From a virus, in the IMG/VR virus record IMGVR_UViG_3300021085_003174, positions 1-55,903 of that record: a stretch of 55,903 nucleotides of DNA, one strand, 5' to 3'. A program made the position numbers and the translations under genes. This document shows, one piece after another, positions 17,998-25,425 of this stretch; position 1 is the first letter of the stretch, and each line of letters begins with the position of its first letter. The notes beneath the pieces were generated by a model. That model was not told the origin of the DNA. It made no database searches and saw only the letters and a program-made list of their open reading frames with translations.

Positions 17998-19215
17998 TCA
18001 ATTCTTTTTCCATATCCAGATGGGTTCTGCGAATGCTACATTTTTTGTTTCTTCGGTAATTTCTTTGAGGTCTTCCGAGAAATATTCACTTTTTGCATTA
18101 CCTGCTCCACCTGAGTTGAATCGTTTCGTCATTTCCATTCCGATGCAACCTTGGTATTGCAGTCCACATGATTTAATAAAGTCGTTCATTGGATTGGTGA
18201 TTTCTACATAGTCGTTGATAGGAGCATTAAATACATCTGCGATATTGACTGCGAGAATTCCACCTGACTTTAATGTGGGAATAAGTTTCTGAATAGTTGC
18301 GTGTAAAAAGTTAACATTCCAATCATCTATCTTTTTATATCGTACCCACGATTGAGTGTCATCTTCTGAATATTTCTCTGTATTAAAATAAGGTGGACTT
18401 GTAAAAATGGTATCAAAAAAGTTTTCGTATTTAGAATAGTCTACATCCTCCGCAGGACTATCAATCAACTCAACTTCCCTATTCTGTTCAAAGAAGGTTG
18501 AGTATTTTTTGTAGAACTCAACTTGCTTTTTGTAATTGGGGTGGTTGTTGCTATTGGGGTCAATGCCCACATAATGTTTGGTAGTTTCACCTGTGTAGAA
18601 TCCTGCCAACCTATCTCCCCAACCTGCACTAAAGTCTAACACGTTCTTGCTTTGAAAGTGATCGTAAAATGCTTTTGCTACTGCCGGTTTGAATTGTGAT
18701 GCGACATACTTACGAAGAGTCGTAGCAACACGGAGAGTATTAACATCAACACGATTGAGAACTTTATCTAATGTCCAATAAGCACGAACGATTGTTTTGA
18801 TTCCTTTGACTGTTTGCCAAGTTTTCCAACCACTTGGTGTTCGTGTCCAATCTACTTTCCAACGATTTTCCACATGAAACGGATTGGAAGCATTGTTACC
18901 CGAGTTGTTTCTTTTTAACAGAAACTGAGAATCGTTGTAGTTCAAATGATAGTTGCTTTTTCTTTCGTTGCGAGGAAACCACCGTTTTTCAACGAGAACA
19001 TCGTTGTGCTTGATTCCTTTTAATTTGTTTAAACTATCAAGAGTTTGTTTATCTGTAATCTCTGGTAACGGAGCAGGATAGGTGTGCAATACTTTTGCCA
19101 ACTCTTCCACGACATCTTCTTTTTCATATTTTTGCATGATGTCTTTCCACTCATCTTCTTCAATGAGAAGATATGGTTTCATATCGTAAAACTTTTTAAA
19201 ATGCTCTTTTAGCAT
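17998..19215 (-). CDS. DNA methyltransferase-like protein (SAGWG/TSPPYFN family), copy 1
   Basis: A 405-aa protein with an AdoMet-binding motif NVLDFSAGWGDRLAGF, an acidic VGIDPNSNNH, then the catalytic-type FTSPPYFNTEKYSEDD and a strand motif LKSGGILAVNIAD. The N-terminal half is basic and may recognise DNA. It shares SAGWG-x-R and TSPPYFN-x-E-x-YS-x-D with the gene at 28638, making the two paralogues. ATG at 19215 is preferred over an in-frame TTG at 19233: it lies one base past the previous stop. Confidence 0.85.
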   Translation of the reverse strand: MLKEHFKKFYDMKPYLLIEEDEWKDIMQKYEKEDVVEELAKVLHTYPAPLPEITDKQTLDSLNKLKGIKHNDVLVEKRWFPRNERKSNYHLNYNDSQFLLKRNNSGNNASNPFHVENRWKVDWTRTPSGWKTWQTVKGIKTIVRAYWTLDKVLNRVDVNTLRVATTLRKYVASQFKPAVAKAFYDHFQSKNVLDFSAGWGDRLAGFYTGETTKHYVGIDPNSNNHPNYKKQVEFYKKYSTFFEQNREVELIDSPAEDVDYSKYENFFDTIFTSPPYFNTEKYSEDDTQSWVRYKKIDDWNVNFLHATIQKLIPTLKSGGILAVNIADVFNAPINDYVEITNPMNDFIKSCGLQYQGCIGMEMTKRFNSGGAGNAKSEYFSEDLKEITEETKNVAFAEPIWIWKKN

Positions 19216-19216
19216 T

Positions 19217-19942
19217 TTAATTTTTTGACTCAACCTGGTAATTGTCTGGAAGATTACCTCGTTCTGCGTCTCGTTTTGCTCTATGTGATTTTATATGCTC
19301 AAGAACTTTCGGATCAACAATTTTAGTCTCATTCTGACTACCATCTGCCTCTTTTACAATTTTATTAACAGGTTGAAGTCCATGTTCTAAGTCTATTGAT
19401 GACGCAGAGTTTTCGGTGGTTTGCTTTGTGTCGGAGTATCTTGTTTGTGTGGGTGGCATACTTGCCTCGGTTATTTTTTCTGGATTGATCTGTAAATCAG
19501 ATGTCGTTGCAATATTTTCTACTGTATCGTGAATATCACTATATTTTTTTTGAGAATAAACCTCATTGTCTATTGTAATATTCTTTTTTGTTTCTGTGTT
19601 TATGGTGCGTTTGTCAGTCACCTTAATCAAAGACTCAATTTCTTCTTCAGTAACTTTTTCAACTGGATTTTCAGTTGTAGTTGCTTCTGTTGTAGTTAAA
19701 TCTACAGTCCTAAATTCAGTATCTGATTCAGTTTCTTCTGTTGATTTAATCTTATTTCTAAGATGGTTCTCAAAAACTGATAGTAACCCCGATACAGGTT
19801 TTTTATCAAATGACTCTTCATATTTATCTTTTTCTTGTAAAGAATCTACTGACATTTCCTGTGCTGGATCAACTTTTTTATTTTTTTCTGAGAATCCTTT
19901 TGCTACTTTTTTAAACTTTTCGTCTATATTATCTAATGACAT
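19217..19942 (-). CDS. Acidic, low-complexity protein of unknown function (241 aa)
   Basis: Rich in Glu, Asp, Lys, Thr and Ser with few aromatic residues, so probably largely disordered (for example ATTTENPVEKVTEEEIESL). No domain is recognised. A good SD (AAGGAG, 8 nt before the ATG) precedes it. The methyltransferase-like gene follows within 1 nt. It could be a scaffold-like or DNA-mimic protein; this is speculation. Confidence 0.7.
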   Translation of the reverse strand: MSLDNIDEKFKKVAKGFSEKNKKVDPAQEMSVDSLQEKDKYEESFDKKPVSGLLSVFENHLRNKIKSTEETESDTEFRTVDLTTTEATTTENPVEKVTEEEIESLIKVTDKRTINTETKKNITIDNEVYSQKKYSDIHDTVENIATTSDLQINPEKITEASMPPTQTRYSDTKQTTENSASSIDLEHGLQPVNKIVKEADGSQNETKIVDPKVLEHIKSHRAKRDAERGNLPDNYQVESKN

Positions 19943-19976
19943 TATTTACTCCTTATTGTCACGAGAATCTCGTGTG

Positions 19977-20225
19977 TTAACCAATGCGTTCAAACAAAAG
20001 AGTTGGTCTACCAATTTCTCCTTCAACTTTTCCTGCGGTTTTTATAGTTCCTTTTTCAAGTGCTTTTTTAACTCGAAACCGAAGAGTAATTGGAACGGCA
20101 TCGGGATGACTTTTTTCTAAATCAGATATACTGAATTTTCCGTTTGGCCAATTCACTACTAACTTCTTTTTGTTTGGAAGTTTTAGTTCTGTTTCAACTT
20201 TAATAGTATTATTTGTATTTTTCAT
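19977..20225 (-). CDS. Possible winged-helix DNA-binding protein (82 aa)
   Basis: A basic small protein. Residues about 30-80 (GKFSISDLEKSHPDAVPIT, then RFRVKKALEKGTIKTAGK and GRPTLLFERIG) read as helix, helix, recognition helix and beta wing, like small wHTH proteins. The family is not identified. It has a strong sigma70-like promoter and no SD. A gene regulator or nucleoid protein is possible. Confidence 0.65.
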   Translation of the reverse strand: MKNTNNTIKVETELKLPNKKKLVVNWPNGKFSISDLEKSHPDAVPITLRFRVKKALEKGTIKTAGKVEGEIGRPTLLFERIG

Positions 20226-20231
20226 AATTAT

Positions 20232-20260
20232 ATTATATTAAATTGAAAACAATCGGTCAA
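20232..20260 (-). promoter_or_regulatory. Sigma70-like promoter of the wHTH-like gene
   Basis: Minus strand: TTGACC (20260-20255), 17-bp spacer, perfect TATAAT (20237-20232), then 6 nt (ATAATT) to the ATG at 20225. It is the cleanest example of a promoter that predicts a leaderless mRNA. Confidence 0.8.
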
Positions 20261-20445
20261 TCTTTTTTTGATTCTGCTACTGATGCCTTTCTGTAATCTG
20301 TTGCCAGTTTTTTAATTTCACCGATTGCTTTTCTAGCTCTGGTTCCCGATGCTTTTGTGCCTGACTCTGCGTTTTGGTTGTGATTTTCATCAAATGCTTC
20401 GTATAAAGCCTTGATTTGTTCATATAGGTCTGTTGTATTACTCAT
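20257..20445 (-). CDS. Histone H1-like protein (Hc1 type, 62 aa)
   Basis: The segment GTKASGTRARKAIGEIKKLA followed by TDYRKASVAESKK closely resembles the chlamydial Hc1 histone-like domain (GNKAAAQRVR...KLYRKES). It is a short basic helical protein likely to coat or bend DNA. Its C terminus overlaps the promoter of the following gene. It may organise phage DNA or interfere with host nucleoid proteins. Confidence 0.8.
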   Translation of the reverse strand: MSNTTDLYEQIKALYEAFDENHNQNAESGTKASGTRARKAIGEIKKLATDYRKASVAESKKD

Positions 20446-20511
20446 AATTTTATATTTAAGGGTTAATGTTAATATATTATATAATGTTTGGAATTAATGC
20501 AAGAAAAAAAG

Positions 20512-20931
20512 TTAAGCAAATAAAATAGTATAAGAGTCTTCATCAGATGTTACATTCATAAAAGAAAACACCCACCTTTGATTTTTCATGTGTTGAATGA
20601 ACTCTGCGTATGCTTTTTCTGTTTTTTCTATTTTAAATAAACGACCTGCAACTTGCACGACCTCGTATTTGTCTAGAAATGTGGTCCAATTGAGTTCACT
20701 TTCATTTGCAAGTAGATATTCATGTAAATATTTTTTTAAAGATTCCTCATTATGTGCGAATAAATTTTGTAAGTGGTCTTGGTTTTCTGAACTAGGAGTT
20801 TCTATTAACCGTGTAATTACTCCGTGTAGTTCTTTGAAATTCCCCGCTAACTCTTTTACAAATTTTTTGGAAGTAAATGCAAGTTCTACGAAAATTAGAG
20901 AGGAATATGTGTTGAATTTTTCATTATCCAT
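20512..20931 (-). CDS. Protein of unknown function (139 aa)
   Basis: A helical soluble protein (LAFTSKKFVKELAGNFKEL, LQNLFAHNEESLKKYLHEY) ending in a strand (SDEDSYTILFA). It is not recognised. It is the outermost gene of the leftward block and is preceded by a TTGACA promoter 6 nt from its ATG. Confidence 0.68.
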   Translation of the reverse strand: MDNEKFNTYSSLIFVELAFTSKKFVKELAGNFKELHGVITRLIETPSSENQDHLQNLFAHNEESLKKYLHEYLLANESELNWTTFLDKYEVVQVAGRLFKIEKTEKAYAEFIQHMKNQRWVFSFMNVTSDEDSYTILFA

Positions 20932-20937
20932 GCATTT

Positions 20938-20966
20938 ACACTATTGTTATATTTTCAAAATGTCAA
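20938..20966 (-). promoter_or_regulatory. Sigma70-like promoter at the head of the leftward gene block
   Basis: Minus strand: TTGACA (20966-20961), 17-bp spacer, TAGTGT (20943-20938), then 6 nt to the ATG at 20931. The -10 is weak (3 of 6), but spacing to both the -35 and the start codon matches the stronger sites. Confidence 0.5.
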
Positions 20967-20993
20967 ACAATTTAACATTGATTTTTTTAAAAA

Positions 20994-21620
20994 ATGTTTT
21001 ATTATAGAGTTATGTATCAATATGTAAGTGGTTCTGATAACTTGGTTCTTTTGTTAACGCACTATTGGACCCCTCTGAATGTAACATCTGTAAAAGAGGG
21101 ATTAAAAAAGCTAATGGGTGCAAAAGAACGATTTCACAAAACAAGACCAAAGGTTATGGCAGTTGCAAGTGATGGAACTACGTGTGATTGGGATACTTGG
21201 ATTGAATATAAGCATGGATTTTATCCAAACCAACCATTTGTTCGTTCTGTTAATCATGTTATACCCGTTCCAACTATATTATTAACAACTGCAAACTTTA
21301 CATATAATACGAAACGAAAACCTTCTTTAAAATATCTGTATAAAAAATATGAAGGGTTGTGCCAAATATGTGGAAACCACTTTCCTCAAAATCAATTAAC
21401 TATAGAGCACATCAAACCCAAGAGCAAGGGGGGTGACAATGACTATTTTAATTTGACACTTACCTGTGTTAAGTGTAATTCACGAAAAGGAAGCATATTT
21501 CCTTATTATGATTACAAAGGAGATATTTTAAAGGCATTACCACCGAAACCATTTTATGAAGTGGGTGGTGTTGGTCGTGAAGAATGGAAACCATTTCTTT
21601 TTAAAAATTCGTCTTTTTAA
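20994..21620 (+). CDS. HNH endonuclease
   Basis: A 208-aa protein with a C-terminal HNH nuclease: CQICG (C123, C126), IEHIKPKSKGGDNDYFNLTL (H139, N153) and TCVKCNSRKG (C158, C161). The N-terminal 110 residues may bind DNA. It sits alone on the plus strand between a leftward gene block and the tRNA cluster, typical of a free-standing homing endonuclease. A second in-frame ATG at 21012 is an alternative start. Confidence 0.9.
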   Translation: MFYYRVMYQYVSGSDNLVLLLTHYWTPLNVTSVKEGLKKLMGAKERFHKTRPKVMAVASDGTTCDWDTWIEYKHGFYPNQPFVRSVNHVIPVPTILLTTANFTYNTKRKPSLKYLYKKYEGLCQICGNHFPQNQLTIEHIKPKSKGGDNDYFNLTLTCVKCNSRKGSIFPYYDYKGDILKALPPKPFYEVGGVGREEWKPFLFKNSSF

Positions 21621-21623
21621 TTG

Positions 21624-21652
21624 TTGACATTTCTTATAAAAATAAGTATAGT
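21624..21652 (+). promoter_or_regulatory. Sigma70 promoter of the tRNA cluster
   Basis: Perfect TTGACA (21624-21629), 17-bp spacer and TATAGT (21647-21652). A leader of about 95 nt precedes the first tRNA. It contains a CCTATGT/ACATAGG hairpin (21672-21690) and no gene. Confidence 0.88.
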
Positions 21653-21752
21653 AGCAACATAATCAAATCTTCCTATGTAGATAACATAGGCAAAAGGTCT
21701 AATAAGAGGTGTCCAATCCATATTTAATGAGAGGGGCAAAGGTTACTTTTAC

Positions 21753-21828
21753 GCATCGGTGGCTCGAATGGTGAGGCAAGGGACTGCAAATCCCTATTAT
21801 GCAGGTTCGAGTCCTGTCCGATGCTCCA
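21753..21828 (+). tRNA. tRNA-Cys (GCA)
   Basis: The acceptor stem GCATCGG/CCGATGC, the anticodon stem AGGGA/TCCCT around loop CTGCAAA (anticodon GCA), T arm GCAGG-TTCGAGT-CCTGT, and an encoded 3' TCCA. Confidence 0.95.
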
Positions 21829-21842
21829 TAATCAATTTTTAT

Positions 21843-21918
21843 GCCACCTTAGCTCAGTTGGTAGAGCACCTCACTTGTAATGAGGATGTCGTCAGTTCGA
21901 CTCTGACAGGTGGCTCCA
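21843..21918 (+). tRNA. tRNA-Thr (TGT)
   Basis: Acceptor stem GCCACCT/AGGTGGC, anticodon stem CCTCA/TGAGG around loop CTTGTAA (anticodon TGT), standard D and T arms, encoded CCA. Confidence 0.95.
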
Positions 21919-21927
21919 CTTTTGTGT

Positions 21928-22004
21928 CGGGATATAGCGTAGCTTGGTATCGCGCTTGCTTTGGGAGCAAGAGGTCGCAGGTTCAAATCCTGCTATCCCG
22001 ACCA
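21928..22004 (+). tRNA. tRNA-Pro (TGG)
   Basis: Acceptor stem CGGGATA/TATCCCG, anticodon stem CTTGC/GCAAG around loop TTTGGGA (anticodon TGG), T loop TTCAAAT, encoded CCA. Confidence 0.95.
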
Positions 22005-22018
22005 TAGTTTTATTGTTT

Positions 22019-22093
22019 TGCTCGGTAGCTCAGTGGCAGAGCAGGTGACTGTTAATCACTTTGTCGTTGGTTCGACCCCAACCCGAGCAGCCA
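22019..22093 (+). tRNA. tRNA-Asn (GTT)
   Basis: Acceptor stem TGCTCGG/CCGAGCA, anticodon stem GGTGA/TCACT around loop CTGTTAA (anticodon GTT), T arm GTTGG-TTCGACC-CCAAC, discriminator G and encoded CCA. Confidence 0.95.
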
Positions 22094-22100
22094 ATTTTAT

Positions 22101-22177
22101 CTCCTCATCGTCTAGTCAGGTTAGGACACATGGTTTTCATCCATGCAACCGGAGTTCGAATCTCCGTGAGGAGGCCA
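22101..22177 (+). tRNA. tRNA-Glu (TTC)
   Basis: Acceptor stem CTCCTCA/TGAGGAG, anticodon stem CATGG/CCATG around loop TTTTCAT (anticodon TTC), T arm CGGAG-TTCGAAT-CTCCG, discriminator G and encoded CCA. Confidence 0.94.
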
Positions 22178-22212
22178 TTTTTTTATATAAAGACATACAT
22201 ATACTTTAGTTG

Positions 22213-22288
22213 GGGGACGTAGCTCAGTTGGAAGAGCATCTGATTTGCATTCAGAAGGTCATCGGTTCGATCCCGTTCGTCTCCACCA
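22213..22288 (+). tRNA. tRNA-Ala (TGC)
   Basis: Acceptor stem GGGGACG/CGTCTCC has a G3-U70 wobble pair, the alanine identity element. The anticodon stem TCTGA/TCAGA encloses TTTGCAT (anticodon TGC), with encoded ACCA. The T stem ATCGG/CCGTT carries one T-T mismatch. Confidence 0.93.
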
Positions 22289-22307
22289 ATTTTAAAGGAG
22301 CATAATT

Positions 22308-22493
22308 ATGAAAGTAGAAATAGATAAAGAAACTAACGAAGTTATCATTCGTTTGCCGATAGAAACAGAACCAAAAGTCTCTGCAAGTGGGAAGACAAAA
22401 ATAATTGCATCATCAAGTGGTCGCAATGTTACAACCGAATCGTTTGAGGGTAAGCAACTCATGGTAACTGCAAGTGTTTATTATAAACCATAA
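22308..22493 (+). CDS. Protein of unknown function (61 aa)
   Basis: A beta-rich small protein (VEIDKETNEVIIRLPIET, LMVTASVYYKP). It has a strong SD (AAAGGAG, 22294-22300) and begins 19 nt after tRNA-Ala, so it is probably read from the tRNA promoter. No family is recognised. Confidence 0.72.
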   Translation: MKVEIDKETNEVIIRLPIETEPKVSASGKTKIIASSSGRNVTTESFEGKQLMVTASVYYKP

Positions 22494-22510
22494 CTTTTTT
22501 GTAATAGATA

Positions 22511-22520
22511 TATATTTATT
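22511..22520 (+). promoter_or_regulatory. TATATTTATT box upstream of the 307-aa gene
   Basis: TATATTTATT followed by GTTT and the ATG at 22525; no SD. Essentially the same arrangement occurs before the genes at 23487, 25426 and 27012. Confidence 0.55.
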
Positions 22521-22524
22521 GTTT

Positions 22525-23448
22525 ATGAAGTCCGAAAATATTGTTTGTGAAGAGTGGAGAGGGTATAAACCTAATATGCCTGTTCAAGTTGTTGGTGTTA
22601 AAAACGGAAAAATTACTGGTAACGGTGGTGGAGTAGAAGTATTTAAAAACCTCAAAGACGCACAACGCAGATATGATGATCTTGATCCCGAGGAAAATTC
22701 AATGAGATTTACTTGGGTAACCAAAGGAGAAGTTAATGGAAAAGATGCCGGACGATTTGAAACATGGAGAGCATACAAAATGTATTCTATGGAAGAACAA
22801 GTGTTCCAAGATACAATGAAAGAAGCAAAATTTAATGCTCGTATTCTTCCTGCTAATGTAGAAGACCTTGAAATGAAAACTTTAATCGTTGCTATCGGAA
22901 GTGCGGTTGTTGGGTTATTAGATAAAATTAAAAAGAACACAGGTTCTAATGCTAATCCAGTAAGTTTGCAAGTAATAAAAGGTGGAGATGCTATCAAGTC
23001 TGCACTTAAAAGTAAAATAGATTTAAAAGGTAAAGAAGCACTTGTAGCATTTTTTAAAGAAACAAACAAGCATTTTGCAGGAAATGCACCCGTAATATCA
23101 AGTATAGTGAGGAAATATAAATTGAAATCAGATAAATATAGTGGTAAGGTATTTGCAGAACAAGAAACAAAATTACGTGAACTTGTTCGTGGTTATTTAA
23201 AAAATAAACTTAATATGAACGAAGCAAAGAAAAGTAAAATGATTCCTATGGAAAAATATGGAGCTGCGTTCATGGTTGATAACGGACATCTTATGTCGGT
23301 TGCTATGAATCGGGATGGTAGTCTTGAAACATTTGATGGTGACTTGGATTGGGGTGAAGTAACTGCTCCCGAATCTCAGAAGTTTCTTGATGACATTAAT
23401 AAAAAATTTAAGACGAAGTTTAAAATGGATGACTTTGCAGGACGATAA
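22525..23448 (+). CDS. Protein of unknown function (307 aa), probable virion or late protein
   Basis: Not recognised. The N-terminal strand-rich region (MPVQVVGVKNGKITGNGGG) is followed by long helices. The segment LRELVRGYLKNKLNMNE resembles the amphipathic motif seen in several myovirus structural proteins. An in-frame ATG at 22474 would overlap the preceding gene; 22525 is preferred because the TATATTTATT box ends 4 nt before it. It sits in a run of plus-strand genes sharing that box, which suggests joint late expression. Confidence 0.75.
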   Translation: MKSENIVCEEWRGYKPNMPVQVVGVKNGKITGNGGGVEVFKNLKDAQRRYDDLDPEENSMRFTWVTKGEVNGKDAGRFETWRAYKMYSMEEQVFQDTMKEAKFNARILPANVEDLEMKTLIVAIGSAVVGLLDKIKKNTGSNANPVSLQVIKGGDAIKSALKSKIDLKGKEALVAFFKETNKHFAGNAPVISSIVRKYKLKSDKYSGKVFAEQETKLRELVRGYLKNKLNMNEAKKSKMIPMEKYGAAFMVDNGHLMSVAMNRDGSLETFDGDLDWGEVTAPESQKFLDDINKKFKTKFKMDDFAGR

Positions 23449-23473
23449 ATTTCTATAAAAATCATGTTTATCG

Positions 23474-23483
23474 TATATTTATA
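23474..23483 (+). promoter_or_regulatory. TATATTTATA box upstream of the 108-aa gene
   Basis: TATATTTATA, then GAC and the ATG at 23487; no SD is present. Confidence 0.55.
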
Positions 23484-23486
23484 GAC

Positions 23487-23813
23487 ATGGCAGATAAAAA
23501 AGAATTTAAAGGAAAACCCTTTTCAAAGGAAGATAGAGAACAATCATTGAAAGACATTGTTCCATCTAATATGGATGATAAAAGAACTGTATGTAATGTT
23601 GTTCGTTTGATATTTGAAAATTCCCAAGACGAAGCATATAATCTTGGAGCAATTCGTGAATTGGCATTAGAAGCAATGTGGATGGGTAAACGAATGAACG
23701 ACAAACTTACTGAGTATCGTCAAGCAGAAATGTACGAAGAATATCTTGATCAAAAAGATAGTCATTTAAATTCCAACTACGATATGTATCCTGCTCAGGG
23801 TAATTGGGACTAA
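23487..23813 (+). CDS. Protein of unknown function (108 aa)
   Basis: A charged helical protein (DEAYNLGAIRELALEAMWMG) with a basic start and an acidic, tyrosine-containing end (NYDMYPAQGNWD). It is not recognised. Its promoter-like box and position group it with the probable late genes on either side. Confidence 0.7.
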   Translation: MADKKEFKGKPFSKEDREQSLKDIVPSNMDDKRTVCNVVRLIFENSQDEAYNLGAIRELALEAMWMGKRMNDKLTEYRQAEMYEEYLDQKDSHLNSNYDMYPAQGNWD

Positions 23814-23844
23814 ATGTACAACATTCTAATATGTATATATTGGA

Positions 23845-25398
23845 ATGACTAAACTTAAGTGTACAAAAAAATCATGCTTGTATCCAGAAACGTGTGACTG
23901 GAACAATATGTGCATGATGGAACAACTTGAAATAAGTAATTCCGCAAGACTAAGTGAAACCTCAATTGATAAGATTGGGGTTCTTTTGTGTCATGGATTC
24001 CTGTCCAAACATGAACAAATGGTACCGTTGAGCAATTATATATACGAAACCCTTGGTTGGGAAACTAGTTTAGTTGAATTAACTGGACACGGATATGATC
24101 AAGAAAATATTGCAACTGCAACTTGGAATAATTGGGTTGATGATGTAAAAGAAAAGTATTTAAGTTTGCGTAAACGATGCGATAAAGTTTATATGATTGG
24201 ATTTTCTTTGGGTGGTTGTATATCTGCATATGTTGCAAGTTTAAAAAGCATACGACCAGAAGGATTGATTGTTGTAAATGGTGTGTTTGGTGTTAAGAAT
24301 GTTTTCAACAAACTTCTTCCTGGTGTAATGATCTACAACAAAGTATGCAGTAAATTGAAACTTCAAAAAATTATGTTGGAATCTATAACTAATGACAGTG
24401 AAGATCCTGATTTGAATCAACCTCTTGTGAATTTGTCGGCAACAAACGAATTGCGTAAAATGTCTAAAATAGCAGGTACTATATTACAAGATGTTAAATG
24501 TCCTACCTTTTTGATTCAAGAATACAACGATCCAACTGTATTTTATGGAAGTGGAAAACGAGCATTCAAAAAACTCGGTGCTACTTTCAAACGATTTTAT
24601 ACAACTAAACTAAATACTCATCTTACAATACATGACAAGGGAATGGAATGTAGTGTGTTTTGTAAAATATTGGAATTTCTAAAAGATGTAGAAAAGGACG
24701 ATTTCGTTAATATTGCTCATCGTGGAGCAAGTGGTGACTTTACTGAAAACACCTTGCAGGCATTTGAAGAAGCAATTGATCGTGGGTGTAATGCAATAGA
24801 ATTTGATGTACAATCAATAGGAAATCGTTTTAGAATTTTTCACGATACAAACTTTAAGAGAATGTTTGGGCTTGATTTAAAAACCAACGAAGCATCTGAA
24901 TTAGATGTAAGTAAACTAACTTACACCAATCTTGAAAAACTTCCTACCTTACAAGAAGCACTTGATTGTATAAATGGTCGTGTTGACGTTAACATTGAAA
25001 TCAAAAGTAATCAAGTTGCTGTAAACATTGCTAATATAGCAGAATCATATTTAGAAAAACCAGAGTGGAAAAACAAAAGCATTACTTTATCGTGTTTTAG
25101 TTTTGCTACTGTAAACACACTGTATAGATTCCGAAAAAAAGCACAACTTTCATATTTGTTGTACGATCAGTATTGTAATTTAGAAGAAATCAAACGACTT
25201 AAAGATGATTACATTAAATATAATATTCATTCTTTGAATCTTCCACTTGAAAGTATTTCCAAGCAAATCATTGAATATTGCAACGACAACAACATTAGAA
25301 TATATGTATATACCGTAAATGAAATCAAACAAATTCGTTATTTACGAGAGTTGGGTGTTAATGGTGTATTTACCGACTTTCCTAAATTGATACGATAA
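23845..25398 (+). CDS. Fusion: alpha/beta-hydrolase (lipase/esterase-like) plus glycerophosphodiester phosphodiesterase
   Basis: This 517-aa protein joins two enzymes. Residues about 43-285 are an alpha/beta hydrolase: LLCHGF (oxyanion region), TGHGYD, the nucleophile elbow GFSLGG (S121), with a likely acid D229 in QEYNDPTV and base H259 or H263. Residues about 287-517 are a GDPD TIM barrel: NIAHRGASGDFTENT (H292, R293), IEFDVQ (E319, D321), FHDTNFKR (H333) and VNIEIKS. Together they could deacylate a lipid and then cleave the glycerophosphodiester. An early Cys-rich patch (CTKKSCLYPETCDWNNMC) is distinctive. A variant box (TATATATTGGA) lies directly before the ATG. Confidence 0.92.
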   Translation: MTKLKCTKKSCLYPETCDWNNMCMMEQLEISNSARLSETSIDKIGVLLCHGFLSKHEQMVPLSNYIYETLGWETSLVELTGHGYDQENIATATWNNWVDDVKEKYLSLRKRCDKVYMIGFSLGGCISAYVASLKSIRPEGLIVVNGVFGVKNVFNKLLPGVMIYNKVCSKLKLQKIMLESITNDSEDPDLNQPLVNLSATNELRKMSKIAGTILQDVKCPTFLIQEYNDPTVFYGSGKRAFKKLGATFKRFYTTKLNTHLTIHDKGMECSVFCKILEFLKDVEKDDFVNIAHRGASGDFTENTLQAFEEAIDRGCNAIEFDVQSIGNRFRIFHDTNFKRMFGLDLKTNEASELDVSKLTYTNLEKLPTLQEALDCINGRVDVNIEIKSNQVAVNIANIAESYLEKPEWKNKSITLSCFSFATVNTLYRFRKKAQLSYLLYDQYCNLEEIKRLKDDYIKYNIHSLNLPLESISKQIIEYCNDNNIRIYVYTVNEIKQIRYLRELGVNGVFTDFPKLIR

Positions 25399-25411
25399 AG
25401 TTGTTTTAATA

Positions 25412-25421
25412 TATATTTATT
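25412..25421 (+). promoter_or_regulatory. TATATTTATT box upstream of the 518-aa gene
   Basis: TATATTTATT, then CATC and the ATG at 25426; no SD. Confidence 0.55.
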
Positions 25422-25425
25422 CATC

